From Elusimicrobia bacterium UBA4817 (GTDB lineage: Bacteria > Elusimicrobiota > UBA8919), in assembly GCA_002402375.1 (NCBI GenBank), contig DHFT01000046.1, positions 1 through 57,816 of the forward strand: DNA of 57,816 nucleotides, in the 5' to 3' direction. Both the position numbers and the translations under genes were made by a program. This document shows, piece after piece, positions 1 through 8,974 of this stretch (its first letter is position 1; each line of letters begins with the position of its first letter). The notes under the pieces are model-generated. The model did not search any database. It had not been told where the DNA came from and saw only the letters and a list, made by a program, of their open reading frames with translations.

Positions 1-259
1 TTTTAGAAAACAATTGAATTAATTTCAAATTAAATTCTTGAATGTTTGTAACCTTATCCCATTGTTTTTCGGTAACGCCGTAAGGACCGTCACAGACAAT
101 CAAATCAAGAGATTCATCAGATAAATCTTTCAGCGTTTCAATGCAATCACCTTCTATAATTTTATTTATGAAATTGTCTATGCCTGATACATTTTTTTGC
201 GGTTTATAGACCGTAGCAGTATCTTTAATTTTTAGATTTCTTTTTTTATTTTTATACAT
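1..259 (-). CDS. DNA methyltransferase, N6/N4 class, C-terminal part beyond window
   Basis: The reading frame starts at ATG 259 and runs off the left edge, so only about 86 N-terminal residues are visible. Residues 35-62 carry IEGDCIETLKDL followed by LIVCDGPYGV. This is the usual opening of beta-class DNA methyltransferases: a target-recognition start, then catalytic motif IV (D57-G-P-Y60, a DPPY variant). The protein probably methylates adenine-N6 or cytosine-N4 in DNA. Its start overlaps the end of ispF by 8 bp, so it is translated with the ispD-ispF operon. No restriction partner is visible. Specificity and completeness cannot be judged from this fragment. Confidence 0.8.
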   Translation of the reverse strand, partial: MYKNKKRNLKIKDTATVYKPQKNVSGIDNFINKIIEGDCIETLKDLSDESLDLIVCDGPYGVTEKQWDKVTNIQEFNLKLIQLFSK

Positions 260-758
260 TTTTTTCAATCAAGCACACGGCATAAGAGCAGATTGCTTTG
301 CCTTTTCCTATGTCGCCGATTTCTTCGTTTGTGGTTGCTTTTATTGATATGTTTTTTGTTCTGATAATTTTTGATATTTCTTTTTTCATTTTTTCGATAT
401 ACGGAGAAATTTTCGGCTCTTTTGCGACGAGCATTGTGTCAACATTTATTATTTTATAACCGGATTTTTTTAATAATCCAAAAGTTTTTTCAAGTAAAAT
501 CAAACTTGAAATATTTTTATATTTTTTATCTGTATTCGGAAAATGCTGCCCGATATCGCCGAGGCCAACCGCGCCTAAAAGTGAATCACAAATTGCATGC
601 AGAAGCACATCACCGTCGGAGTGGGCAAGAAGTTCTTTTGAAAAAGGGATTTTTACTCCGCCAAGATATAGCGGTCTTCCTTTTACAAGTTTATGAATAT
701 CGTATCCAAAACCGATACGGATAACGGCGTTATCGTGTTCTTGTGTTCTTGTGTTCAT
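252..758 (-). CDS. ispF: 2-C-methyl-D-erythritol 2,4-cyclodiphosphate synthase
   Basis: This is the fifth enzyme of the MEP isoprenoid pathway and forms the cyclic diphosphate with release of CMP. The family zinc ligands are visible as D20 and H22 (in GYDIHKL) and H54 (in SDGDVLLHAI). The 168-residue length is slightly above the family norm because about 12 extra residues precede the conserved start. These residues are encoded by an 8-bp tandem repeat (TTCTTGTG on the plus strand, 732-756). The start at 758 overlaps the ispD stop as ATGA, which supports this start despite the extension. ispD lies directly upstream and catalyses an earlier step of the same pathway. Confidence 0.96.
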   Translation of the reverse strand: MNTRTQEHDNAVIRIGFGYDIHKLVKGRPLYLGGVKIPFSKELLAHSDGDVLLHAICDSLLGAVGLGDIGQHFPNTDKKYKNISSLILLEKTFGLLKKSGYKIINVDTMLVAKEPKISPYIEKMKKEISKIIRTKNISIKATTNEEIGDIGKGKAICSYAVCLIEKNV

Positions 759-1399
759 AAGTTTTTTAAGTCAGATTTTGTGGTGATTTTTATATTGCTA
801 TAATCGCCTGAAACTATCTTTACTTTTTTACCTAATTTTTCGACGAGGGCGGAATCATCGGTTGAAAAATATTTTTTTTTGAACGCTTGTTTGTATGCCT
901 TTATTATTAACGAATACTTAAATGCCTGCGGCGTCTGAGCAAGAAAAATGTTCCGTCTTTCCGGAGTTGAAATCACAAACCCTCTTTTACTAATTTTTAC
1001 AGTGTCTTTTGACGGAACTGCGACAACGCAAGCACCATATTTTTTTGCGGAAACGATGCTGTCTTTTATGATTTTTTCGGATACAAACGGTCTAACGCCG
1101 TCGTGAATCAGAATTATGTCCGGGTCGGAATTCAAAGATAAAAGCCCGTTAAAAACGGAGTGCTGACGGGTTTTCCCGCCGGGAACAATTTTTATCTTTT
1201 TTGCAAACCTAAAGGTTTGCCCTACATTTTTTATGTCTTCCTTCGGTAAAACTAAAACTATGTTTTTTATATCGGAAATTTTAAGGAATTTTGATACGGT
1301 TAATTCAACAACTTTTCTTTTGCCGATAAGTTCAAACTGCTTTTTTGAACCGAACCTTTTACCTTTTCCGCCGGCTACTATTATCGCTGCAGTTTTCAT
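755..1399 (-). CDS. ispD: 2-C-methyl-D-erythritol 4-phosphate cytidylyltransferase
   Basis: It transfers CMP from CTP to MEP. The nucleotide-binding loop AGGKGKRFG is at residues 9-17, IHDGVRPFV at about 98-106 and TPQAF near 160, as in IspD. Residues 58-66 (NVGQTFRFA) have no obvious counterpart in ordinary IspD. They are encoded by a GTAG-foot hairpin (1201-1226), so a small repeat appears to have been accepted in frame. The gene overlaps the upstream PIN-TRAM gene and downstream ispF by ATGA, indicating one coupled operon. HDGVRP replaces the commoner HDAARP but remains plausible. Confidence 0.96.
   Translation of the reverse strand: MKTAAIIVAGGKGKRFGSKKQFELIGKRKVVELTVSKFLKISDIKNIVLVLPKEDIKNVGQTFRFAKKIKIVPGGKTRQHSVFNGLLSLNSDPDIILIHDGVRPFVSEKIIKDSIVSAKKYGACVVAVPSKDTVKISKRGFVISTPERRNIFLAQTPQAFKYSLIIKAYKQAFKKKYFSTDDSALVEKLGKKVKIVSGDYSNIKITTKSDLKNL
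1201..1226 (-). repeat. GTAG-foot hairpin (family A) inside ispD
   Basis: On the minus strand this reads TGTAGG-GCAAACC-TTTA-GGTTTGC. A perfect 7-bp stem closes a short TTTA-type loop, with GTAG at the 5' foot. The layout and orientation match the intergenic copies near 20.2, 23.2, 28.5, 51.8, 51.9 and 54.2 kb. It is in frame with ispD and adds about eight residues. Confidence 0.75.
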
Positions 1400-2382
1400 A
1401 ACCCTTCTTCTTTCAAATTAGCAAAAATCATTCTGCCCGTGGATGTCTGTAAAACATTCGTTACCGTTACTTCAACTTTTTTTCCGAGGAAGCCCCGGCC
1501 GTTTTCAACGACTACCATCGTGCCGTCTTCAAGATAAGCAACCGCCTGTTTTTTTTCTTTGCCTTCTTTCATCAGATAAATATTCAACAACTCGCCGGGA
1601 AGAAGAGCGGGTTTTATGACGCCGGCAAGTTCGTTAACATTCAAAACAACGACACCGTGGACGGATGCAACTTTATTCAAGTTAAAATCGGTCGTAATAA
1701 TTTTCGCCTTTAAGTCCTCCGCAAGTTTCAGTATTTTTGCATCGGTCTGAGTTATTTCGGGATAGTCCTTTTCAAAAATTTTTACCGGCACAACAAGATT
1801 TTGTCTTATCTTATTCAATAAGTCAAGTCCCCGACGACCCCGCTGCCTTTTGGTGGAATCGGACGAATCGGCAAGCGTCTGCAGTTCCGCGACAACAAAT
1901 TCCGGGACTACAATCACACCCGTTACAAAATTTGTTTCAATTATATCCAGAATTCTTCCGTCTATAATTGCAGAACTATCCAGAATTTTCAAGTCCTCCT
2001 GTCTTCTTTTTGATGAAAGATGTATATCCTTGTCAAGCAGTGAAAGTTCCTCTTTTTTCCTTATGGCGATTATAAATCCGAGATATGCCAAAACCATTTT
2101 TATCAAAATAGAATATGTTTTCATAAAACTGTCTAATTTGGCATCTTCCATCAGAAAAATTGAATAGTCCAAAAGTTTTGCGGCGATTAGTCCCAAAATA
2201 GCGCCGAGACCGCCGGCAACGATTGAATCAAGCGGAATCATTTCAATCAAAATTTCAACAAAAATTACTGCCAGTGCTACGGCAACTCCTATCAATATGC
2301 CCTTTGCATCTTTTGAAATCTGAAACCACCCGATAACGGGCCCCGCAATAATTATCATTGACCTTATAATCCAGATAAACAC
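1396..2382 (-). CDS. PIN-TRAM domain membrane protein, YacL family
   Basis: The N-terminal ~110 residues hold about four hydrophobic segments. A PIN (nuclease-like) domain follows with ILDSSAIIDGR near 130 and the acidic positions typical of PIN folds, and a C-terminal TRAM-like RNA-binding domain starts near 265. This order is that of B. subtilis YacL, whose biochemical role is not settled. The start is GTG at 2382, preceded by a GGGGG ribosome-binding site 5 bases upstream. The order radA, yacL, ispD, ispF is conserved in Firmicutes, which supports the call. A role in RNA cleavage at the membrane is inference. Confidence 0.88.
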   Translation of the reverse strand: MFIWIIRSMIIIAGPVIGWFQISKDAKGILIGVAVALAVIFVEILIEMIPLDSIVAGGLGAILGLIAAKLLDYSIFLMEDAKLDSFMKTYSILIKMVLAYLGFIIAIRKKEELSLLDKDIHLSSKRRQEDLKILDSSAIIDGRILDIIETNFVTGVIVVPEFVVAELQTLADSSDSTKRQRGRRGLDLLNKIRQNLVVPVKIFEKDYPEITQTDAKILKLAEDLKAKIITTDFNLNKVASVHGVVVLNVNELAGVIKPALLPGELLNIYLMKEGKEKKQAVAYLEDGTMVVVENGRGFLGKKVEVTVTNVLQTSTGRMIFANLKEEGL

Positions 2383-2413
2383 AAAACCCCCTTTAACTGC
2401 AATTAAAAATTAT

Positions 2414-2446
2414 CATGCCAAAGGCAGATCCGCCTCTGGCGGAAAA
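2414..2446 (-). repeat. Paired mini-hairpin repeat (family C)
   Basis: Two adjacent small stems, TGCC-aa-GGCA and CCGCC-tct-GGCGG, are joined by GATC. A near-copy with changed loops lies at 54244-54276. 16859-16893 and 37891-37919 have the same two-stem layout with different stem sequences. It sits between radA and the PIN-TRAM gene, where ATTAAAAATTAAAAATG-like repeats fill the remaining bases. Confidence 0.7.
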
Positions 2447-2487
2447 GTTAAAAATTAAAAATGTTTTTTACCATAATTTTACATTTT

Positions 2488-3861
2488 TCATTTTGCATTT
2501 TTAATTGACTCTATCGCATCAAATACCGTCTCAACAGGAACTATTTTTATTTTCAATTTCCCGTTTATTCCCTTCAAGTTCGCTTTTGGAATTATGCATT
2601 TTTCAAATCCAAGTTTTTCAAATTCAGTGAGGCGCTGCGAAATATGAGTTACCGCTCTTACCTCGCCTGTCAACCCGACTTCTCCGATAATTCCTATTTT
2701 TGACGAAACCACAAAATTGCCGACGGCAGAAGCAATCGCACAGGCAACGGATAAATCACATGACGGTTCTTTCGTTTTTATTCCGCCGACGATATTTATA
2801 AAAATGTCCTGATTAGCAAGCCGAAGTCCGAGCCGTTTTTCAAGAACTGCAATTATTATCACCGCCCTGTTGTAATCCAAACCGGAGAACTGCCGTCGGG
2901 GAACAGGAAGCGGCGTTGACGAAACCAGCGACTGAACCTCCAATAAAATCGGGCGGACGCCCTCAATAATGCAGGTTGTCACACTCCCCGAAACATTTTT
3001 CGGTTTCTCACCTATAAAAATCTCAGACGGATTTTTTACCTCTTTTAAGCCCTCTTCCTGCATCTCAAAAATTCCTATCTCGCTTGTTGCCCCGAATCTG
3101 TTTTTGAAACAACGAAGAAGCCGGTATGTATGATGCTGTTCCGAACTGAAATATAAGACGGTATCAACGATATGCTCCAGAATCCTGGGACCCGCAAGCG
3201 TTCCTTCTTTTGTAACATGTCCGCAGAGAAATGTGGTTAGCGGAATTGATTTACTTATTGACAAAAGTTCCGCCGTCGTTTCTCTCACCTGAGAAACAGT
3301 TCCCGGTGCCGACTCAATATCGTCGCGGTACATCGTCTGGATGGAATCAATAAAAAGAAATTTCGGCTTTACTTCGTTCACCCTGTTAACGATTTCAGAA
3401 AGTAGCGTTTCCGAGACAAGAAATAATTGCCCGTTGTTTATTTTGAGACGCTGGGCTCTCATTTTCAACTGCTCAAGTGACTCCTCGCCGGAGACATACA
3501 AGCAGTTAAATTGAGACGACAGCCGACCGGCAATTTGCAAAAGCAGCGTTGATTTACCGATGCCGGGTTCCCCTCCTATTAAAATCATCTGTCCGTCAAC
3601 GAGACCGCCACCCAAAAGATTGTCAAATTCGTTAATGTTAGTTTTGTATCTATTTTTATGAATTTGTGTTTCGGTAATTTCACTGATTTTTTTGACTTCC
3701 GAAGAAAAATTCGTTATATGCGGCCGGGTTTTTGACGCCGGTACTTTATGCTCTTCCACAAAAGTATTCCATTTTCCGCAGTCGGGACATTTTCCCAGCC
3801 ATTTTGTGGATTCATAACCGCATTCCTGACAGACAAACAGTGTTTTATCCTTTTTGTTCAT
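2488..3861 (-). CDS. radA: DNA repair protein RadA
   Basis: RadA is a RecA-like ATPase that promotes branch migration in recombinational repair. An N-terminal zinc finger (CQEC at 11-14, CPDC at 25-28) is followed by Walker A GGEPGIGKST near 91-100, the RadA-specific KNRFG motif (FKNRFGATSE) and a C-terminal Lon-protease-like domain. Its 457 residues match the family. The start at 3861 overlaps the mlaD stop by ATGA. The N-terminus (NKKDKTLFVCQECG) begins just before the zinc finger, as expected. Confidence 0.97.
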   Translation of the reverse strand: MNKKDKTLFVCQECGYESTKWLGKCPDCGKWNTFVEEHKVPASKTRPHITNFSSEVKKISEITETQIHKNRYKTNINEFDNLLGGGLVDGQMILIGGEPGIGKSTLLLQIAGRLSSQFNCLYVSGEESLEQLKMRAQRLKINNGQLFLVSETLLSEIVNRVNEVKPKFLFIDSIQTMYRDDIESAPGTVSQVRETTAELLSISKSIPLTTFLCGHVTKEGTLAGPRILEHIVDTVLYFSSEQHHTYRLLRCFKNRFGATSEIGIFEMQEEGLKEVKNPSEIFIGEKPKNVSGSVTTCIIEGVRPILLEVQSLVSSTPLPVPRRQFSGLDYNRAVIIIAVLEKRLGLRLANQDIFINIVGGIKTKEPSCDLSVACAIASAVGNFVVSSKIGIIGEVGLTGEVRAVTHISQRLTEFEKLGFEKCIIPKANLKGINGKLKIKIVPVETVFDAIESIKNAK

Positions 3862-4676
3862 TTTTGAGATTTCTTTTCTTCTTTTTCAAGTTTCTTCTTT
3901 ACTTCTTTTGCTTTTTTATCGTCCACAATCCATTTTGACGGAGCATCCTCCATCACTTTGCTGAAAACCCGCAAACTCCTGACCGTTTCCCTTAAATCAT
4001 TTTCAAGTTTCTTGTCAGTGACCAGTTTGCCAAGTGCACCGTTGCCGCTTTCTATTGATTTGGAAATTTTTTCAAGTGAAGTAAGCGTAAAATCAAGTTT
4101 TCGGGAGATATTTGCCAAGCGGCCGTCGGCAGTTGCTTTTTTAATTTCCTTTGAGGCAACGGTCAAATCTTCGGAGAATTTATTCAGGTTTTCAATCGTT
4201 GATTTTATGTTGGTATCACCGGTTAAACCTTTAAGCGAATCAAGAAGCGAATTTATCGCCGCCTGTGTTTTATCAAACATCTTGTCAATGCTTATCGGGT
4301 CAACACCGGTTATAGTATCGCCGTCTTTTAGTAATTCAGACGCAGCATTGCCCGAAGTAAGTTGTATAAACTTTACTCCGATAATTCCCGACGAAAAAAT
4401 ATACACGCCGGCATCTTTGTAGATTTTGACATCCCTATCTAACCAGACCGTCACTTTCGCTTTTCCATCCACAAGCGTAATATCTTTCACATAACCGATA
4501 TTCACACCCGCGACCTGCACCTTTGCCTGTTTTAAGAGTCCCTGGACGTCATTAAAAAGAATGTTAATCTCATAACCCTTTTCAAAAATCCGGACACCCG
4601 ATAAAATCATAATTGCCGTCGCAAGAATCAACGTGCCTAAAATAATTACAATGCCGACTTTAGTTTCCTGTTTCAT
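3858..4676 (-). CDS. mlaD: MlaD/MCE-domain lipid transport protein
   Basis: This is the periplasmic substrate-binding part of an ABC phospholipid transporter. A single N-terminal membrane helix (residues 7-27, VGIVIILGTLILATAIMI) is followed by an MCE domain (about 36-115) containing QVAGVNIGYV. Then comes a long helical and coiled-coil-like tail ending in a Lys/Glu-rich stretch. It follows mlaE and mlaF in the same direction, which gives a complete permease-ATPase-MCE set. The ribosome-binding region AGGAGCGAAGCGACTT resembles the edges of repeats seen elsewhere in the window. Together the set implies an outer membrane with maintained lipid asymmetry. Confidence 0.92.
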   Translation of the reverse strand: MKQETKVGIVIILGTLILATAIMILSGVRIFEKGYEINILFNDVQGLLKQAKVQVAGVNIGYVKDITLVDGKAKVTVWLDRDVKIYKDAGVYIFSSGIIGVKFIQLTSGNAASELLKDGDTITGVDPISIDKMFDKTQAAINSLLDSLKGLTGDTNIKSTIENLNKFSEDLTVASKEIKKATADGRLANISRKLDFTLTSLEKISKSIESGNGALGKLVTDKKLENDLRETVRSLRVFSKVMEDAPSKWIVDDKKAKEVKKKLEKEEKKSQK

Positions 4677-4682
4677 AAGTCG

Positions 4683-4797
4683 CTTCGCTCCTTACACTGA
4701 ACTGACTCGGAACTTATGTACAGAACAGACACGGAACTGTTCTGTGTCTGTTCCGTGTCCCGCTTTAGCGGGATTCTGTGTCTGTTCCGTGTGCTTT
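4683..4797 (-). repeat. ACACGGAACAG tandem/inverted repeat with small hairpin
   Basis: Units related to GACACGGAACAGACACAG occur in both orientations and so can form a larger stem. A small stem CCCGCT-AGCGGG sits inside, and its strand provides the TAA stop of mlaF. The last MlaF residues (HGTDTESR) are repeat-encoded. The same word recurs at the ftsH/folE junction (36022-36072). Confidence 0.75.
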
Positions 4798-5544
4798 AAC
4801 TTTCATTTTTATGGGGCCCACTGAAGAACCCGTCGTGAACTGTTTTATATACGGGTTTTCCGTTTTTTTGATTTCGTCCGGGGTTCCTGTCCCTATAATT
4901 TTACCGTCGTAAAGCATAGCAATTCTATTGGAAATTTTATATGCACTGGTCATATCGTGAGTTACAACTATAGAAGTAATGTCTAATGATTTTTGAAGAT
5001 GTATAATAAGGTCGTTAATAACATCCGCCATAATAGGGTCAATTCCCGTCGTCGGCTCATCGTAAAAAATATATTTCGGGTCTGTTGCGATTGCCCTTGC
5101 CAGTGCCACCCGCTTTTTCATCCCGCCCGATAATTCAGACGGTTTCATCTGTTCTATTCCTTCAAGTCCTATCATAGAAAGACACTTTTTAACTTTTTTG
5201 GAAATTTCATCTTCCGACTTATCCGTAAGGTTTCTCAAACCGAAAGCCACATTGTCGCCGACGGTTAAAGAATCAAAAAGCGCAGCCCCCTGAAAAAGAA
5301 ATCCGAAATTTTTCTGAACTTCCGAAAGCAATTTTTCGTTAAGTCCGGTTATTTCCGTCTCGTCAATAAATATATTGCCGGATTCCGGTTTAAGAAGACC
5401 GACAATGTGTTTTATTAAAACGGATTTTCCGCAACCGCTGCCTCCGATAATAGTGAGCGTTTCCCTGTCTTTTATTTCCAGATTGACACCTGAAAGAACC
5501 GAATTTTCGCCGAACGATTTATGCAAGTCAACTATTTTTATCAT
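4765..5544 (-). CDS. mlaF: ABC transporter ATP-binding protein MlaF
   Basis: The ATPase energises Mla phospholipid transport at the inner membrane. Walker A GGSGCGKSVL lies near 34-43, signature LSGGMKKRVALARA near 138-151 and Walker B YIFYDEPTTGIDP just after, followed by the switch His in VVTHD. The 259-residue length is normal. The final eight residues (HGTDTESR) come from the adjacent ACACGGAACAG repeat, which also supplies the stop, so the native end has been extended or replaced. It lies between mlaE and mlaD. Confidence 0.94.
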   Translation of the reverse strand: MIKIVDLHKSFGENSVLSGVNLEIKDRETLTIIGGSGCGKSVLIKHIVGLLKPESGNIFIDETEITGLNEKLLSEVQKNFGFLFQGAALFDSLTVGDNVAFGLRNLTDKSEDEISKKVKKCLSMIGLEGIEQMKPSELSGGMKKRVALARAIATDPKYIFYDEPTTGIDPIMADVINDLIIHLQKSLDITSIVVTHDMTSAYKISNRIAMLYDGKIIGTGTPDEIKKTENPYIKQFTTGSSVGPIKMKVKAHGTDTESR

Positions 5545-5551
5545 AAAAACA

Positions 5552-5625
5552 ACGCGAATTTTCGCGAATGTAACACCAATTATCGCAAATTTTTATTCGC
5601 GTTTGATTTGCGTATATTCGCGTTC
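5552..5625. repeat. GCGAAT-rich repeat between mlaE and mlaF
   Basis: Words of the type ACGCGAATNNNCGCAAAT and its complement recur, for example gcgaattttcgcgaatg and tattcgcgtt. They can pair into a long imperfect stem. No gene is visible here. Confidence 0.5.
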
Positions 5626-5628
5626 CTA

Positions 5629-6408
5629 TCAACCAACCCCAAACAACACCAAAAGTGCCGTTAAAAAATAATCCGACACCAGAATCATAACCATAGAAAT
5701 TACAACGGTTTGCGTTGTGGCACGGCCCACTCCCTCGGCGCCGCCCTCACAGTTAAAACCTTTGTAACAGGCAACAGTAACGATTATCAGAGCAAAAAAA
5801 ACGGATTTTATAAGTCCGTGGCATAAATCCTCAACCCGCATATAATCCAGAATATCATTTTTATAGACGGTTGCAGCAATTCCTAATTTATAAACGCTGA
5901 CGAAAAATCCGCCGATGATTCCGATTATATCCGCAAAAACTGTTAGTATTGGAAGCATCACTACAATTGAAATAAATCTCGGCACTGCAAGATATTTTAT
6001 CGGATTGGTTCCCAAAGTGTAAAGTGCGTCTATCTGTTCGGTAACTTTCATTGTGCCGAGTTCCGCCGCAATCGCAGCTCCTACACGCCCCGCAACAACC
6101 ACCGCCGTTAAAACGGGTCCTAATTCTTTTACCATAGAAAAACCGACCACACTTCCGATATAAATCGGCTCGTTAAAAATATTTCTGGTTGAATATGCGG
6201 TTTGAAGTGCCAGCACCATTCCGGTAAAAACGGAAGTGAGTGCGGTAACCGGAACTGACATAATGCCAATCTGTATCATCTGGTTGATAATATTTTTTCT
6301 GTCCTGTTTTTCTGAAAAAGAACTGCGAACCGTTTTTACCAACAATAAGAAAGCGTTTCCTATATCGTCGGATGTTTTAATAAATTTTTTTCCAATTGTA
6401 GTAATCAT
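5629..6408 (-). CDS. mlaE: MlaE-family lipid transport permease
   Basis: This is the integral membrane permease of the Mla transporter. About five to six hydrophobic segments and the MlaE-type stretch RVGAAIAAELGTMKVTEQIDALY (about 130-152, abbreviated here to its landmarks) identify the family. An open frame extends upstream to 6471 within alr. I chose ATG 6408 because it overlaps the alr stop as ATGA and gives the usual length of 259 residues. mlaF and mlaD follow. Confidence 0.93.
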   Translation of the reverse strand: MITTIGKKFIKTSDDIGNAFLLLVKTVRSSFSEKQDRKNIINQMIQIGIMSVPVTALTSVFTGMVLALQTAYSTRNIFNEPIYIGSVVGFSMVKELGPVLTAVVVAGRVGAAIAAELGTMKVTEQIDALYTLGTNPIKYLAVPRFISIVVMLPILTVFADIIGIIGGFFVSVYKLGIAATVYKNDILDYMRVEDLCHGLIKSVFFALIIVTVACYKGFNCEGGAEGVGRATTQTVVISMVMILVSDYFLTALLVLFGVG

Positions 6409-7508
6409 ACATAAACCCTCGGCACCCTTTTTGAAATTGATGTTACGACCTCGTAATTTATCGTATTGCACCTTTTTGCTACATTTTCCGCAGAGATTTT
6501 TTCTTTACCTTGCGAGCCGATAATAACAGCCTCGTCGCCGACGGAAACGTTTTTTATATCCGTAACATCAATCATTGTCATATCCATACAAACCCTGCCG
6601 ACAACGGGCGCCCTTCTTCCGTTGATTAAAACCTCGCCGATGTTGGAATTGCATCTTAAAAAACCGTCGGCATAGCCGAGCGGAATTGTCGCAATTTTTG
6701 AAATTCTTTTTGTACGATATGTCCTGCAATAACTTATTGATGTATTTTTAGGAACCGTTTTTAGATATATGATTTTTGTTTTTAGAGATAGTGCGGGTTT
6801 TATGGGAAGAATTTTTTCTGAATTTTCATAAGGTTTCAGACCATAAATTAAAAGTCCAGGACGGACAAGATTAAAATGCGAACTTTTATATTTAACAATT
6901 GCGGCACTGGCAGCAAGATGTTTATAGCAAACCGAAAATTTTTCACATAATTTCTTAAAACTTTCTGTCTGTTTTTCGGTGAAATTTTTATTTTCAACCG
7001 CACAGGCAAGATGAGAATAAATCCCGTCAATATAAATACTTTTTAGATTCTTGATTTTTTCAATCAGCGAAACAAAGGTTTTCGGCGATATTCCCAACCT
7101 TGCCATCCCGGTATCAATTTTAAGATGAAAAGGAAGTTTTCTATTCTTATATTTCGCAAATTTATTAAATGACTCAATACCGGAAATGCTTGCAATCGTC
7201 GGAATGAGCTCGTGTTTTATTATTTCGGAAAAATTTTCAAACGGATAGGTGCTCCCCAATATAAGAATATCTTTTTTTATACCGGCAAGACGGAGTTCAA
7301 TGCCTTCCTCAATAGTTGCGACGCCGAAAATTCGGACAGCGGATTTTTCAAGCGTTTGGGCAACCTTAACGGCACCATGACCGTAAGCGTCCGCTTTTAC
7401 GACAGCGAGTATGTCAACATATCTTCCGACAAATTTTTTTATAAGTCCGACGTTAAATTTTATATTTTCAAGATTTATTTCTGCATGGGTAGGTCTTAAA
7501 ATTTCCAT
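6405..7508 (-). CDS. alr: Alanine racemase
   Basis: A PLP enzyme that makes D-alanine for peptidoglycan. The PLP lysine sits in VVKADAYGHGA near residue 38, the substrate-loop landmark MDMTMID is near 310, and a C-terminal NTINYEVV segment is present as in Alr. The 367 residues match the family. It lies between dnaB and mlaE with ATGA coupling to mlaE, so the envelope genes form one transcription unit. Confidence 0.95.
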   Translation of the reverse strand: MEILRPTHAEINLENIKFNVGLIKKFVGRYVDILAVVKADAYGHGAVKVAQTLEKSAVRIFGVATIEEGIELRLAGIKKDILILGSTYPFENFSEIIKHELIPTIASISGIESFNKFAKYKNRKLPFHLKIDTGMARLGISPKTFVSLIEKIKNLKSIYIDGIYSHLACAVENKNFTEKQTESFKKLCEKFSVCYKHLAASAAIVKYKSSHFNLVRPGLLIYGLKPYENSEKILPIKPALSLKTKIIYLKTVPKNTSISYCRTYRTKRISKIATIPLGYADGFLRCNSNIGEVLINGRRAPVVGRVCMDMTMIDVTDIKNVSVGDEAVIIGSQGKEKISAENVAKRCNTINYEVVTSISKRVPRVYV

Positions 7509-7524
7509 AACTTTATAACAGAGT

Positions 7525-7590
7525 CAACGGCATTTACCACAGAGAGCACAGAGAAAACCAGAGTTGCACAGAGAACTTCTAATTCTCTGT
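7525..7590. repeat. CACAGAG-type intergenic repeat
   Basis: Repeats of CACAGAGAGCACAGAGA and the complement TTCTCTGT lie between dnaB and alr. A related short piece (CTCTGTGTTCTCG) occurs at 25171-25195. It resembles the ACACAGAT family but uses a different word. Confidence 0.5.
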
Positions 7591-7597
7591 CTTTACT

Positions 7598-8965
7598 TCA
7601 AGCAGAACCCTTTGCCGCACTTTCAAATTTTGTGTATTCCTTGAAAAATCTTAATGTAATGCTTCCCATTCTGCCGTGCCGGTTTTTTGCTATGATAACT
7701 TCAGTGTCGCTGACCGGACTTGACGCTTCAATACCGTCGGCTTTGTAGAGTGACGGATGATATAGCATAAGAACAAGGTCTGCGTCCTGTTCAATGGCGC
7801 CCGATTCCCTTAAGTCCGCAAGTCGCGGTTTGCCCGCCTGTTGTCCGGTTCTTTTTTCCGGCTCTCTGGACAACTGCGAAAGCGCTATTACAGGAACCTG
7901 CAGGTCCTTCGCCATAATTTTTAACGAGCGGGATATTTCGGCGACATCTAATTGTCTGAATTCGCTGCGACCGGTTTTTCCCGACATAAGTTGAAGATAA
8001 TCAATTATAACAAGGTCAAGTCCTTCTTTTTTATAAAGACGCCGGGCGCGGGCTTTCATTTCAAGAACACTGAGTGCGGAAGAATCATCAATAAATATTT
8101 TTGCCGGCTTGAATTTTCCGGCGGCGGTCGTAATGCGGGGCCAGTCATCTTTTGACATATAGGCGTTTTTTACGCGGTCGCTTGCCACCCGCGCCTGCGA
8201 GCATATAAATCTTGTCATCAGTTCGTCGTTTGACATTTCAAGCGAAAAAATCAGAACGGATTTTTTGTGAAGTATTGCCGCATTTTCCGCTATATTCATA
8301 CATAACGATGTTTTGCCTGTTCCGGGACGACCCGCTATAATAATAAAATTTGATTTTTTGAAACCGCCAGTTATCTTATCCAGATCGGTAAAACCGCTCG
8401 GGCAACCGGGAACGTGCTCCTGTTTATTATGTAACTCTTCAATTAAATCAAGCGTAGGATTAATCAAATCAGAAACTGATTTGGGACCTTTTATCGCTTT
8501 TTTGTCCGAGATGTTAAATATCGCCTGCGAAGCGGAGTCCACAATTTCGTCAACATCGTCAATTTGACCCGTCGCATCACCGACAATTTTTCTGCCGGCA
8601 CTTATGAGTTCCCGAAGAATCGCTTTATCCTTGACGATTTTTGCGTAATATTCCGCATTTGAAGCGGTGATAACCGTATCAATAAGGGCTGCAAGATATG
8701 CGGCGCCGCCCAATTGTTCAACCTGCGGATCCGATTTTATTTTCTCGGAAATGAGCAATATGTCAACATCACCCTGATTTTTATCATAAATCTTTAATAT
8801 CTCACGAAAAATTACCTTATGAGCGGTAACGTAAAAATCATTTTCGGAAAGCATTTCTATAGCAATCTCTATCGCATCTTTCTCAATAAGCATAGAGCCA
8901 AGAACTGCTTTTTCCGCTTCCAAACTATAAGGTACTGCAATATCAATCGGATTATTATTTGACAT
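7598..8965 (-). CDS. dnaB: Replicative DNA helicase DnaB
   Basis: The hexameric fork helicase. The N-terminal DnaB domain (PYSLEAEKAVLGSML at 11-25) is followed by the RecA-like domain with Walker A AGRPGTGKTS near 211-220, SLEMSNDELMTR, the Walker B region VIIDYLQLM and the DLRESGAIEQDAD arginine-finger region. At 455 residues it is typical and contains no intein. It lies downstream of the rplI ribosomal cluster, as in many Firmicutes (rpsF-ssb-rpsR-rplI-dnaB). Confidence 0.98.
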   Translation of the reverse strand: MSNNNPIDIAVPYSLEAEKAVLGSMLIEKDAIEIAIEMLSENDFYVTAHKVIFREILKIYDKNQGDVDILLISEKIKSDPQVEQLGGAAYLAALIDTVITASNAEYYAKIVKDKAILRELISAGRKIVGDATGQIDDVDEIVDSASQAIFNISDKKAIKGPKSVSDLINPTLDLIEELHNKQEHVPGCPSGFTDLDKITGGFKKSNFIIIAGRPGTGKTSLCMNIAENAAILHKKSVLIFSLEMSNDELMTRFICSQARVASDRVKNAYMSKDDWPRITTAAGKFKPAKIFIDDSSALSVLEMKARARRLYKKEGLDLVIIDYLQLMSGKTGRSEFRQLDVAEISRSLKIMAKDLQVPVIALSQLSREPEKRTGQQAGKPRLADLRESGAIEQDADLVLMLYHPSLYKADGIEASSPVSDTEVIIAKNRHGRMGSITLRFFKEYTKFESAAKGSA

Positions 8966-8974
8966 AATTGAATA

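Noticed and set aside
371..724. Open frames on the plus strand, here and throughout the window
   Set aside because: They lie opposite well-identified minus-strand genes, have no family motifs and lack ribosome-binding sites.
6409..6471. MlaE start at 6471
   Set aside because: The region is inside alr; ATG 6408 has ATGA coupling and gives the family length.
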